Shown: piece after piece, positions 9,237-18,161 of the stretch
Numbering within the stretch: position 1 is the stretch's first letter
Layout: each line of letters opens with the position of its first letter
Assembly: GCF_014841135.1 (NCBI RefSeq)
Contig: NZ_JACYTN010000020.1
Coordinates: 1-64,000 of the forward strand
DNA from: Paenibacillus arenosi
GTDB taxonomy: Bacteria > Bacillota > Bacilli > Paenibacillales > Paenibacillaceae
Length of the DNA: 64,000 nt
Direction of reading: 5' to 3'
Made by a program: the position numbers and the translations under genes
Notes under the pieces: model-generated
The model's database searches: none
The model's input: only the letters and a program-made list of their open reading frames with translations
What the model was told of the DNA's origin: nothing

Positions 9237-10646
9237 ATGTCTAGTTGGACTCGTCCATGGAAGTTGGTTGTAGTATTAAGTCTTGTTGTTTCATTGTTAG
9301 CTGCTTGTACAGGGGGGAATAAGAGTGAACTGCCAGAGCTTCCTGAGAATGGGGCCGGGAAAATTACGATTATGCATTATGGTGAAGAGCAGTTTATGAG
9401 CGAGTTTGGCAACACATTCAGTGTAAAGTTTCCTGAGATTGAACTTGAAGTCGTTGAGATGCAGGAGTATTTTCAATCACTAAAGCCAGAAGATGATGGT
9501 AATAAGAAACTTATAGAGTTTATTAAAAATAAAAAAGTAGATGTTGCGATGTTGAATCAAGGCAACTACGAGGAACTTGCTTCGGCAGGGGTGTTATATA
9601 AGCTGGATACGATCATTCAAGATGAAAAGTATTCAGTCGATGATTTCGCTCCTGGTGTGATCGATTTGATTCGTGAGAAAGGTGGCAATGCACTGTATGG
9701 ATTGCCTACTGTGTTTAACAGCCAGGCTCTATTTTATAATGTCGATCTATTTAAGAAACATGCAGTTGAGCTACCAACAAATAAAATGAATGTGAAACAA
9801 GTGATGGATTTAGCGAAGAGGTTTGATAGCAAATCCAAAGACGAAAAGGATCGTATTTATGGCATCCATACAGGATACCGAAATATAGCGGACTATTTTA
9901 TATTTCTTGGTGAGGCTTCAAATATGCAAATTATCGATCAAAAAGCAGAAAAAGTAGTTATGGATAGTGAGGCTTGGAAAGTACTATTTCTCGATTATGC
10001 AGAGCTTGTAAAGAGTGGGAAGATCAATATGAATGACCAGAGTCCTAACAGAGCGTATGATCCAGGCTTCGCTGCTGGCAAGTCTGCTCTAGGTATTGGT
10101 CAACAGTGGATGATTGAAGAAATGAAGTATGCAACGCAGCGCTACGGTCCAGATGGGAAGCCAGGAAAAGCATTCGAATGGGGAATGGTCACGGTACCCG
10201 TTGATCCAGCTAGTCCGGATGAGTCTTCTTTAGTAGAGCTTTCAGAAATTTTTGCGGTTACGAATGATTCACCAAATAAGCGTGCTGCTTGGGAATTTAT
10301 TAAGTTCAGTACAGGACCAGAGATGGCTCGTATCAATGGCCGCTCGACTAGAAAATTAACAGCTCGCACGAAATATCAAAAAGAAATCAACGGCAAAAGC
10401 ATGGAAGCCTTCACGATGCTGCGCCCTGCGAAAAATAACTATAATGTATACAAAACCTTAAATAAAAACGACGTATCGGTGGAATTCCACTCAACGTTGA
10501 CGATGAAATTAAATGAAGCATTAATGGCAGTGAAAGATGGCAAGAAATCAGCGGAGCAAGCTTATTCAGACTTGTTGCCAGAGCTTCAAAAGGCGCTTGA
10601 AGAAGCGAAGCAAAAAGGCGCCAAGGAAAAAGCAGAGAAAAAATAG
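9237..10646 (+). CDS. Solute-binding lipoprotein 4 of 7
   Basis: A 469-aa paralogue with signal peptide MSSWTRPWKLVVVLSLVVSL, lipobox LAAC (Cys 24) and a TGG linker. It opens the closely related subgroup 4-7, marked by GRSTRKLTAR and SMEAFTMLRPAKNNY. I chose ATG 9237, not the in-frame ATG 9231. Gene 7 has the same leader sequence but ATC at the first position, so only the second ATG is shared, and it also has the better spacing from GAGGGG. It is transcribed as its own unit, with a -10 element before it and a terminator after it. Confidence 0.88.
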   Translation: MSSWTRPWKLVVVLSLVVSLLAACTGGNKSELPELPENGAGKITIMHYGEEQFMSEFGNTFSVKFPEIELEVVEMQEYFQSLKPEDDGNKKLIEFIKNKKVDVAMLNQGNYEELASAGVLYKLDTIIQDEKYSVDDFAPGVIDLIREKGGNALYGLPTVFNSQALFYNVDLFKKHAVELPTNKMNVKQVMDLAKRFDSKSKDEKDRIYGIHTGYRNIADYFIFLGEASNMQIIDQKAEKVVMDSEAWKVLFLDYAELVKSGKINMNDQSPNRAYDPGFAAGKSALGIGQQWMIEEMKYATQRYGPDGKPGKAFEWGMVTVPVDPASPDESSLVELSEIFAVTNDSPNKRAAWEFIKFSTGPEMARINGRSTRKLTARTKYQKEINGKSMEAFTMLRPAKNNYNVYKTLNKNDVSVEFHSTLTMKLNEALMAVKDGKKSAEQAYSDLLPELQKALEEAKQKGAKEKAEKK

Positions 10647-10670
10647 AAGAATATTGGAGCATGTCAGTGA

Positions 10671-10716
10671 AGCACGCCCAGCAGCTTATTGGATAAGCTT
10701 GATGGGTGTGTTTTTT
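10671..10716 (+). terminator. Terminator after lipoprotein gene 4 (family repeat)
   Basis: Nested hairpin: outer CACGCCCA / TGGGTGTG, inner AGCTTAT / ATAAGCT, then a T run. The same two-storey terminator follows genes 5, 6 and 7, so it was copied together with the gene. Confidence 0.85.
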
Positions 10717-10721
10717 CATTG

Positions 10722-10772
10722 CTGCCAAGGTTAGTTGAAATGTGAAAATTATGGATATATAATTTAGGTAGA
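10722..10772 (+). repeat. Intergenic direct repeat, copy A
   Basis: The stretch after the terminator, containing GTGAAAATTATGGATATATA, recurs almost unchanged at about 12534-12585 after gene 5. It shows that the duplication unit was gene plus terminator plus downstream DNA. The remaining 10773-11000 contains no gene that I can support. Confidence 0.7.
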
Positions 10773-11006
10773 GCATGTTGCTAGGAACCTATATGTTTTC
10801 GAAGCAACTCAGATACTTTGCTTAACGATCTTCCTCTTACATCTAGCATTTTACCTACGCTAATCTCAGTCATCCATCCAGATACACATCTCAGATGCAC
10901 ACCATTCTATATGAAATGATAGTCTCAGTTTCATATGTTAGTAAGGCTGTGTCATTTGTGCTCACCAAGACTCTCACCTTCATCAACTCAGTAGACGCAG
11001 TATAAC

Positions 11007-11012
11007 TATAAT
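11007..11012 (+). promoter_or_regulatory. Conserved -10 hexamer upstream of lipoprotein 5
   Basis: TATAAT within the block shared with genes 4 and 6; a second TATAAC lies at 11001-11006. No recognisable -35. Confidence 0.45.
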
Positions 11013-11040
11013 AATTGCCTTAATAGAGAGGGGAATGAAC

Positions 11041-12459
11041 ATGTCGAGTTGGACTCGTCCATGGAAATTAGTAGTAGTGTTAAGTCTCGCAGTCTCATTA
11101 TTGGCTGCATGTACAGGGGGGAGTAAAAGTGAACTTCCTGCCCTGCCCGAAAATGGATCTGGGAAAATTACGGTCATGCACTGGAGTGCAGACCAGTTCA
11201 TGAATGAGTTGGGAAATACATTTAATGTGAAATATCCCGAGATTGAGTTTCAAATAGTCGATCCTAAAGAATTATATGAATCTTTCAAACCAGAAAATGG
11301 AGAAGGAGAATACGAGAAAAAGCTTACTGAATTTATTAAAAAGAAAAAAATAGACGTCGTTATGACACATCAAATGGAATACGAGAAGCTGGCTAAGGCA
11401 GGAAATCTGTATAAGCTGGATACGCTCATTCAAGATGAAAAGTATCCGATGGATGATTTCCATCCTGGCATTGTTGATTTGCTTCGTGAAAAAGGCGGCA
11501 ACGCGATATACGGGCTACCTAGCGGGATAAATTCAATGGCTTTATTTTATAACGTGGACTTATTTAAGAAACATGGTATAGAGGTTCCTACACATAAAAT
11601 GTCGGCGCAGCAAGTGCTTGACTTAGCACAGCGATTCCCAGGTGGGTCCGATGAAAAAGACCGTATTTATGGAATCCATACGGGGTATCATTCTGTAGGT
11701 GGCCATATGTTATCGCTTGGAGAAATGTCAAATCTTCAAGTCATTGATCAAAAAGCAGAAAAAGTGCTTATGAACAGTGAAGGCTGGAGAAGTCTATTTA
11801 CAAGTTATGCTGAGTTAATGAAGGATAATAAAATAAATATAAATGATAGGAACAATCAAGGTGGATCTTATGGAAGTGGCTTCCCGGCTGGAAAGGCGGC
11901 TATGGTTCTCAATTATACATGGATGTTTGATGAAATGAAGTATGCATCTCATAGTCAAGGTCCAGACGGCAAGGAGAGTAAGCCATTTGAGTGGAATATG
12001 GTTACAGTGCCTGTTGATCCAGCTAATCCGGACGAGTCTTCTAGTGTTAACTTGGGTGAAATATATGCGGTTACGAGCAGTGCGGTGGACAAGCGTGCGG
12101 CTTGGGAGTTTGTCAAGTTCACAACTGGTCCTGAGATGGCCAAAATTAACGGTCGCTCTACGCGAAAATTGACGGCACGTAAAAACTATCAAAAAGAAGT
12201 AGAAGGAAAAAGCATGGAAGCCTTCACGATGCTGCGCCCTGCAAAAAATAATTATTCCATGCAGAGTACGTTAGAAAAAAATGATATATCTTATGAATTC
12301 CACCAGACATTAGCTACGAAATTGGAAGAGGCCCTTACAAGTGTGAAAAATGGCAAGAAATCTGCTGATCAAGCTTATAACGAGCTAATTCCTGAGCTTC
12401 AGAAGGCCCTTGAAGAGGCGAAGCGTAAGGGAGCAGAAGAGAAAAAGAAGAAAAAATAA
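11041..12459 (+). CDS. Solute-binding lipoprotein 5 of 7
   Basis: A 472-aa paralogue with the same signal peptide as gene 4 apart from one residue, and lipobox LAAC (Cys 24). It is by eye the closest relative of gene 6: long stretches such as GLPSGINSMALFYNVDLFKK and HKMSAQQVLDLAQRFPGG are identical, so they are recent duplicates. Differences cluster in residues ~55-75 and in the region around ~270-290. The tail ends in a run of six Lys. The start was chosen as for gene 4. Confidence 0.88.
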   Translation: MSSWTRPWKLVVVLSLAVSLLAACTGGSKSELPALPENGSGKITVMHWSADQFMNELGNTFNVKYPEIEFQIVDPKELYESFKPENGEGEYEKKLTEFIKKKKIDVVMTHQMEYEKLAKAGNLYKLDTLIQDEKYPMDDFHPGIVDLLREKGGNAIYGLPSGINSMALFYNVDLFKKHGIEVPTHKMSAQQVLDLAQRFPGGSDEKDRIYGIHTGYHSVGGHMLSLGEMSNLQVIDQKAEKVLMNSEGWRSLFTSYAELMKDNKININDRNNQGGSYGSGFPAGKAAMVLNYTWMFDEMKYASHSQGPDGKESKPFEWNMVTVPVDPANPDESSSVNLGEIYAVTSSAVDKRAAWEFVKFTTGPEMAKINGRSTRKLTARKNYQKEVEGKSMEAFTMLRPAKNNYSMQSTLEKNDISYEFHQTLATKLEEALTSVKNGKKSADQAYNELIPELQKALEEAKRKGAEEKKKKK

Positions 12460-12483
12460 TAGCATATCTGATCTCTTTCGCAG

Positions 12484-12530
12484 AGCACGCCCAGTAGCTT
12501 ATCTATATAAGCAGGCAGGGCGTGTTTTTT
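12484..12530 (+). terminator. Terminator after lipoprotein gene 5 (family repeat)
   Basis: Outer stem GCACGCCC / GGGCGTGT with an inner GCTTAT / ATAAGC, followed by TTTTTT. Confidence 0.88.
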
Positions 12531-12533
12531 CAT

Positions 12534-12585
12534 TACTGCGAAGATTAGTTGTAACGTGAAAATTATGGATATATAATGTAGCTTG
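12534..12585 (+). repeat. Intergenic direct repeat, copy B
   Basis: Near-copy of the sequence at 10722-10772 (shared core GTGAAAATTATGGATATATA). Confidence 0.7.
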
Positions 12586-12619
12586 GTTATGTTTATAGAT
12601 ACATATAACACAGTATAAC

Positions 12620-12625
12620 TATAGT
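12620..12625 (+). promoter_or_regulatory. -10 hexamer upstream of lipoprotein 6
   Basis: TATAGT in the same block as before genes 4 and 5, with one base changed from TATAAT. Confidence 0.4.
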
Positions 12626-12653
12626 AATTGCCTTAATAGAGAGGGGAATGAAC

Positions 12654-14057
12654 ATGTCGAGTTGGACTCGTCCATGGAAGCTAGTTATTGCATTAAGTTT
12701 TGTCGTTTCGTTATTAGCCGCGTGTACAGGGGGGAGTAAAAGTGAATTGCCGGAACTCCCTGAAAATGGTGCGGGGAAAATTACGATCATGCACTGGAAT
12801 GCAGATTCATTTATGACTGAGTTAGGAAATACGTTTAATGTAAAATATCCAGAAATCGAGTTTCAAGTCGTTGAGTCTAATGAATTTTATGATTCTTTCA
12901 AACCCGAAGAGGGAAATGCCGATAAGAAGCTTGCCGAATTTATTAAAAAGAAAAAAATAGATGTCGTTATGACACATCAGATAGAATACGAGAAACTGGC
13001 TAAGGCAGGAGTTCTGTATAAATTGGATACGCTCATTCAAGAGGAAAAGTATCCGATGGATGATTTTCATCCTGGCATTGTTGATTTGCTTCGTGAAAAA
13101 GGAGGCAATGCAATATACGGACTGCCTAGCGGGATAAATTCAATGGCCTTATTTTATAACGTGGACTTATTTAAAAAGGAAGGTATAGAAGTTCCTACAC
13201 ATAAAATGTCCGCGCAGCAAGTACTTGACCTAGCACAGCGATTCCCAGGTGGGTCCGATGAAAAAGACCGTATTTATGGAATTCATACGGAGTATGGTTC
13301 TGTAGGTGACCACATGTTATCGCTTGGGGAGATGACTAACCTTCAAGTTATTGACCAGAAAGCCGAGAAAGTCGTTATGGACAGTGAAGCTTGGAAAGAG
13401 TTATTTACTAGTTATGCTGAATTGATGAAAGACAATAAAATAAATGTAACGGATAACAATCAAGGCGGTTCTTATGATGGTGGCTTTTCGGCAGGGAAGG
13501 CGGCTATGATTCTCAGCAGTACTTGGATGATTGAAGAAATGAAGTATGCATCTCGACGTGAAGACGGCGAGCGAAGTAAACCATTCGAGTGGAATACCGT
13601 TACAGTGCCTGTTGATCCTGCTAATCCTGATGAATCTTCGAGCGTCAGATTGGGTGAAATATTTGCGATAACGAATCATGCGACGGACAAACGTGCAGCA
13701 TGGGAGTTTGTAAAGTTTACGACAGGCCCAGAAATGGCAAAAATAAATGGCCGTTCTACTCGGAAGCTGACAGCGCGAAAAAACTTTCAAAAAGATAAAG
13801 ATGGAAAAAGTTTAGAAGCATTTACGATGCTGCGTCCTGGGAAAAATAATTATCCCTTTTACAGAATATTAGAAAAAAATGATATATCTAATGAGTTTAA
13901 TCAGACTTTAAGTATGAAGTTGGATGAAGCACTTAAAAGTGTGAAAGAGGGTAAGAAATCTGCTGATCAAGCTTATAACGAGCTGATTCCTGAGCTTCAG
14001 AAGGCCCTCGTAGAGGCGAAGCAAAAAGGAGCCGAGGAAGAGGCGAAGAAAAAATAA
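12654..14057 (+). CDS. Solute-binding lipoprotein 6 of 7
   Basis: A 467-aa near-twin of gene 5 with signal peptide MSSWTRPWKLVIALSFVVSL, lipobox LAAC (Cys 24) and a charged tail ending EEEAKKK. All framework segments of the family are kept (MDDFHPGIVDLLREKGGNAIYGL, shortened here to its outline). It differs from gene 5 mainly at surface-like and cleft-like positions. It has its own -10 element and terminator. The start was chosen at the second of two in-frame ATGs, as for gene 4. Confidence 0.88.
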   Translation: MSSWTRPWKLVIALSFVVSLLAACTGGSKSELPELPENGAGKITIMHWNADSFMTELGNTFNVKYPEIEFQVVESNEFYDSFKPEEGNADKKLAEFIKKKKIDVVMTHQIEYEKLAKAGVLYKLDTLIQEEKYPMDDFHPGIVDLLREKGGNAIYGLPSGINSMALFYNVDLFKKEGIEVPTHKMSAQQVLDLAQRFPGGSDEKDRIYGIHTEYGSVGDHMLSLGEMTNLQVIDQKAEKVVMDSEAWKELFTSYAELMKDNKINVTDNNQGGSYDGGFSAGKAAMILSSTWMIEEMKYASRREDGERSKPFEWNTVTVPVDPANPDESSSVRLGEIFAITNHATDKRAAWEFVKFTTGPEMAKINGRSTRKLTARKNFQKDKDGKSLEAFTMLRPGKNNYPFYRILEKNDISNEFNQTLSMKLDEALKSVKEGKKSADQAYNELIPELQKALVEAKQKGAEEEAKKK

Positions 14058-14080
14058 TAGTCATATATAATCTTGTTAGC

Positions 14081-14130
14081 AGAGCACGTCCAGCAGCTTA
14101 CGTAGGTAAGCAGGCAGGATGTGCTTTGTT
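14081..14130 (+). terminator. Terminator after lipoprotein gene 6 (family repeat)
   Basis: AGCACGTCC ... GGATGTGCT outer stem with inner GCTTAC / GTAAGC, followed by a broken T run (TTGTTTATT). 14131-14340 shows nothing beyond AT-rich sequence. Confidence 0.75.
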
Positions 14131-14358
14131 TATTATTTGCCTTCATTCAAGGAATATGGAAAAGGTAGATTATATTCATTGATAAACATGATGTTAGGTA
14201 CATATATATGAACCAACGTTTGGCTTTACCTCTTATTCCTCAGTCACTTATTTACCTACCCCACCTATGAATCGATCCCAAAGCTTATTAGTTACATTTA
14301 CGCTCATCATTTCTTTCACGCTTATATCAATAGATAATAAATCGAGAGGGGAATCATT

Positions 14359-15744
14359 ATGTACAAATGGGCACGTCCATGGAAGATGGTTGTGGGACTA
14401 AGTCTTGTTGTCTCGTTGTTAGCTTCATGTACAGGGGGAAATCAAAGTGAACTGCCGGAACTTCCTGAGAATAGTGCAGCAACAATTAAGGTCATGTATC
14501 ACAGTTCAGAACTGTTTATGAGTGAGTATGGCAATACGTTTAATGTTAAATTTCCAGAAATAGAGTTTGAAGTGATCGAGAATTCAGAATTCGAATCATT
14601 TGTAAAACCAGGGGATGACAGAGATAAGAAACTGATTGAATTTATAAAAAGTAAAAACATAGATGTCGCCATCTTGCAACAATCCCAATATGAGCATTTA
14701 TCAGCTTCAGGGACTTTATATAAACTCGATACGATTATACAAGAGGAAAAGTATCCGGTGGATGACTTCGCACCTGGTGTTATGGATTTTCTACGTGAAA
14801 AAGGTGGGAACGCTATATATGGATTATCTGGAACGATTAGTTCAGACGCGTTATTTTACAATGTCGATTTATTTAAGCAGCAAGGTGTAGAGGTCCCAAC
14901 GCATAAGATGTCTGTCGAGCAAGTGATGGATTTAGCACAACGATTCGAAAGTAAGTCCAATAATGATAAAGACCGTACGTATGGTCTTCACACCGAATAC
15001 ATGCTTCCAGCGGATTACGTACTTCACCTTGGAAGTATGTCGAATCTTCAAATTGTTGATCAGAAAGCAGAGAATGTCGTTATGGATAGTGAGGCTTGGA
15101 GGACGTTGTTTACGAAATACGCGGACTTGATGAAAAATAAAAAGGTCAATGTTCAAGACGATAACAATTATATGGGATATGGTCAGGGGGGATTTCCAGC
15201 GGGTAAGGCGGCAATGTCTATCAGCTATTATTGGATGTTCGAAGAAATCAAGTACGCGATGCAGGGTGGTTATGATGGAAAGAAAACAAAGCCGTTTGAA
15301 TGGAACATTGTCTCTCTACCTGTTGATCCAGCTAACCCTGATGAATCTTCCAGGGTAAGGATTGCCGAAATTTTCGTCATATCAATTGATTCAGCAAATA
15401 AGCGCGCAGCGTGGGAGTTAGTCAAGTTTAGCACAGGTCAGGAAATGGCTCGCATTCATGGGCGTACCAGCCGGAGGATGACGTCGCGCGTCAAATATCA
15501 GCAGCCTATAGAAGGTAAAAGTATGGAAGCTTTTACGATCCTGCGCCCTGCTAAAAACAGCTACACTTTGGATGAAGTGTTACGGAAAAATAATGTTTCT
15601 AAGGAGTTTGCCGATACACTGAATACGAAATTAGGCAATGCTTTGAGTGCTGTGAAAGAGGGTAAGAAATCTGCTGATCAAGCTTATCAAGATTTATTGC
15701 CTGAGCTGCAGCATGCTCTCGTAGAGGCGAAGAAAAAACCGTAA
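14359..15744 (+). CDS. Solute-binding lipoprotein 7 of 7
   Basis: The last paralogue, 461 aa, with signal peptide MYKWARPWKMVVGLSLVVSL, lipobox LASC (Cys 24) and a TGGNQSELP linker. It is the most divergent of the 4-7 subgroup (GRTSRRMTSRVKYQQ in place of GRSTRKLTAR) and has the shortest tail (EAKKKP). It lacks the upstream in-frame ATG seen in genes 4-6, which fixes the true start of the whole subgroup. It is followed by the shared terminator and then by ecsA. Confidence 0.88.
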   Translation: MYKWARPWKMVVGLSLVVSLLASCTGGNQSELPELPENSAATIKVMYHSSELFMSEYGNTFNVKFPEIEFEVIENSEFESFVKPGDDRDKKLIEFIKSKNIDVAILQQSQYEHLSASGTLYKLDTIIQEEKYPVDDFAPGVMDFLREKGGNAIYGLSGTISSDALFYNVDLFKQQGVEVPTHKMSVEQVMDLAQRFESKSNNDKDRTYGLHTEYMLPADYVLHLGSMSNLQIVDQKAENVVMDSEAWRTLFTKYADLMKNKKVNVQDDNNYMGYGQGGFPAGKAAMSISYYWMFEEIKYAMQGGYDGKKTKPFEWNIVSLPVDPANPDESSRVRIAEIFVISIDSANKRAAWELVKFSTGQEMARIHGRTSRRMTSRVKYQQPIEGKSMEAFTILRPAKNSYTLDEVLRKNNVSKEFADTLNTKLGNALSAVKEGKKSADQAYQDLLPELQHALVEAKKKP

Positions 15745-15776
15745 CATGATAACTGCAAAATAAAAGCACGATATTG

Positions 15777-15825
15777 AGCACGCCCAGCACCTTATTCATG
15801 TAAGCAGGCAGGGCGTGTTTTGTTT
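15777..15825 (+). terminator. Terminator after lipoprotein gene 7 (family repeat)
   Basis: GCACGCCC / GGGCGTGT outer stem with inner CTTA / TAAG, followed by TTTGTTTATT. Confidence 0.8.
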
Positions 15826-15878
15826 ATTCGCTTCTAGCTGGCGGATTCGATATAATGGCATAGAGAGGTGAATGGAAG

Positions 15879-16664
15879 ATGAATCCTTTATTAGAAGTCA
15901 ATCAATTAACTGGTGGGTACAGCATCGGTAGACCTGTATTGCATCAAGTGTCGTTTATTGTGAAGCCTGGTGAAATGGTCGGTTTGATCGGCTTGAACGG
16001 AGCGGGTAAAAGTACGACGATGAAGCATATATTAGGATTGCTTGATCCACAGCAGGGACAAGTGTTAGTCAATGGAAAGCAGCTTAACAGCGGGGCCGAG
16101 GCATATCGTTCAGCGATAGCCTATGTGCCGGAATCGCCGCTCATGTATGATGCGTTAACGGTGTATGAGCATTTGGTATGGTCTGCAACTGCATATGGCG
16201 TAAGCGAACAACAATTTGAAGAGCGAGTTGATGAGCTTGCGAAGTTATTCCATATGGAAGCTCATTTACATAAGGCTGCACAGCATTTATCTAAGGGAAT
16301 GAAGCAGAAGACGATGCTGATGTGTGCATTTATCGCACGTCCTCCCCTTTATATTATTGATGAGCCGTTTCTAGGATTGGATCCGCTCGGTATTCGCTCG
16401 CTGCTTCAATATATGAAACGGTTGAAGGAAGAAGGGGCTTCTTTGCTTGTTAGCTCGCATATCCTTTCTACAATTGAGCAATATTGCGATCGCTTCGTCC
16501 TGCTTCATCATGGAAAGGTACTTATTGACGGTACATCGCAACAATTGAAATTGGGCCTTGAGGCTCGCGGGGTAGCGATGTCAGAGCAAGCTCGACTAGA
16601 AGATGCGTTCTATGCTTGGGTTGGGGATGATAGCGTATCGTCGGAGGTTCCTGATGAGAGATAG
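15879..16664 (+). CDS. ecsA: ABC transporter ATP-binding protein EcsA
   Basis: A 261-aa ABC ATPase: Walker A GLNGAGKST (about residue 40), signature LSKGMKQK (about 145), Walker B LYIIDEP, and the switch His in SSHIL. The opening LLEVNQLTGGYS and the segment MCAFIARPPLYIIDEPFLGLDPL match EcsA of Bacillus closely. EcsAB is an exporter-type ABC system of Bacillota; in B. subtilis its loss affects protein secretion, intramembrane proteolysis and competence. ATG 15879 follows GAGAGGTG. It overlaps ecsB by 11 bases, so the two are translationally coupled. Confidence 0.88.
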   Translation: MNPLLEVNQLTGGYSIGRPVLHQVSFIVKPGEMVGLIGLNGAGKSTTMKHILGLLDPQQGQVLVNGKQLNSGAEAYRSAIAYVPESPLMYDALTVYEHLVWSATAYGVSEQQFEERVDELAKLFHMEAHLHKAAQHLSKGMKQKTMLMCAFIARPPLYIIDEPFLGLDPLGIRSLLQYMKRLKEEGASLLVSSHILSTIEQYCDRFVLLHHGKVLIDGTSQQLKLGLEARGVAMSEQARLEDAFYAWVGDDSVSSEVPDER

Positions 16665-17943
16665 CGTGGAGCGTTCAGCAGATGGTTCTCGAAGCTCGTT
16701 CGAGCAAGCTGATGTGCGCAAGTGGATACATCCAGACAAGCTGTGGGCGGATCGAGTAACATCGTATTGGCTATCGATTATTCCTTACGTTGGCTATGTG
16801 ATACGAAGTGGATTCGGGTTTATGATCGCTTTTTTATTTGTTGTAGGAACAGCGTTGTATGCATCCTATTTGGAGCGTGTACCAGCAGATTTTCCTGTTC
16901 GCTTCTTGGCGCTAGTTATTTTAGTGCCTACACTTGTTCATATGACGTTTCGAACCTTTATCGTAGAAGCAGATCGTGTATTTTTCCTGCGTATTGCACA
17001 TAAAATGCAGCCGTATTTAAGACGAAGTGTCCGATACAGCCTTATTCCACGTCTGCTGCTGACGGTAGCTGTATGGACAGCTATTTGGCCGTTATATCAG
17101 CGGGTGGATGCATCACCTAAGCCATATTTGTTGATGCTTATCGTGCTGTTCATATTGAAGCTGGTCGTAGCCTACGGCGTATGGATAGAGCGCCATGTGA
17201 CAGATAAAGATTCTCTGTTTTGGCTCGAATGGTCACGCAAGATCGTATGCGTACTATTTATTTGGGCTTGGTTGTGGTTTCCGATCCCCGCCGCAGGGCT
17301 GATCTCGGGTGTGATTGGCATTGTTTATTTGCTAGCACTCCGTCGTGTTCCTGTTTTAACTTTTGCTTGGGATGCCCATATGGAGGCCGAACGTGTTCAT
17401 CAACAGCGAATTCAGCAATTTTTAAGCAGCTTTGTCGATTTGCCTGCTATGGATGAGCGAAGATTTGCGCGTCCTTGGCTGAGCTGGCTTGGGAATCGTT
17501 ATTCGTTCCGTCAATCCTATGCGTACCACTACATGTTGGCCAAGACGATTATACGCAGTGAATGGTTAGGCATATGGATGCGTTTAACCGTAATCGGGAC
17601 GCTGCTTATCACATTTGCCAAAGATACGCCTTGGAACGGATTGCTGCTGCTGTTATTCCTTGTAGCAATCGGTGCGCAAAATCGGACCTTATTCCAACTT
17701 CACAAGCATGATGTTTGGTATCAATTATATCCATTGTCACCTAAGGCGAAGAAAGATGCAGCTTTAACATTTAGTACAGCTTTTCATTTCCTCTCTGCGC
17801 TTACTCTGCTTGTGCCTGTTATCGTAGGATCTACTTCCATCATGTATCGAATGGCAGCAGTAGGGCTTGCGGCTGTGATTGTAGCATCCACCCGTTGGTC
17901 TCGTGGACGCTCCAAGATGCAGGATGAAGATGATGACGATTAA
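16654..17943 (+). CDS. ecsB: ABC transporter permease EcsB
   Basis: A 429-aa membrane protein with about eight to ten hydrophobic segments, a soluble N-terminus of ~45 residues and a very acidic end (QDEDDDD). Position directly after ecsA, size and pattern (EcsB of B. subtilis is ~408 aa) identify it as the membrane partner. ATG 16654 lies six bases after CGGAGG inside the end of ecsA. The middle segment FARPWLSWLGNRYSFRQSYAYHYM, given here only in outline, precedes the last membrane cluster. A terminator follows at once. Confidence 0.82.
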   Translation: MRDSVERSADGSRSSFEQADVRKWIHPDKLWADRVTSYWLSIIPYVGYVIRSGFGFMIAFLFVVGTALYASYLERVPADFPVRFLALVILVPTLVHMTFRTFIVEADRVFFLRIAHKMQPYLRRSVRYSLIPRLLLTVAVWTAIWPLYQRVDASPKPYLLMLIVLFILKLVVAYGVWIERHVTDKDSLFWLEWSRKIVCVLFIWAWLWFPIPAAGLISGVIGIVYLLALRRVPVLTFAWDAHMEAERVHQQRIQQFLSSFVDLPAMDERRFARPWLSWLGNRYSFRQSYAYHYMLAKTIIRSEWLGIWMRLTVIGTLLITFAKDTPWNGLLLLLFLVAIGAQNRTLFQLHKHDVWYQLYPLSPKAKKDAALTFSTAFHFLSALTLLVPVIVGSTSIMYRMAAVGLAAVIVASTRWSRGRSKMQDEDDDD

Positions 17944-17946
17944 TGA

Positions 17947-18012
17947 AAAAAAGCCGGACGTACAAGCTTCTTTACCGATTATCGGTAGGAAGCTTGTGCC
18001 CCGGCTTTTTTG
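17947..18012 (+). terminator. Terminator of ecsAB
   Basis: Long hairpin: AAAAAAGCCGG ... CCGGCTTTTTT outside, ACAAGCTTC / GAAGCTTGT inside, with an ACCGATTATCGGT tip. It lies between convergent genes and can serve both. 18013-18161 holds nothing recognisable. Confidence 0.93.
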
Positions 18013-18161
18013 ATGGAATGTTTATTTTTCGATTACATCCATGTATCGAGAATGATAGGAAAAACCTAATCAGGATTCTTTAGGCATCCCGCTTAGATGT
18101 TCATGAATCAATTTCCAGTGACGCTGCCCAATGTCTGCTCATAGTTGTTCATATATCGATA

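Noticed and set aside
16722-17456. Alternative plus-strand frames inside ecsB
   Set aside because: They are out-of-frame shadows of a gene with clear family identity.
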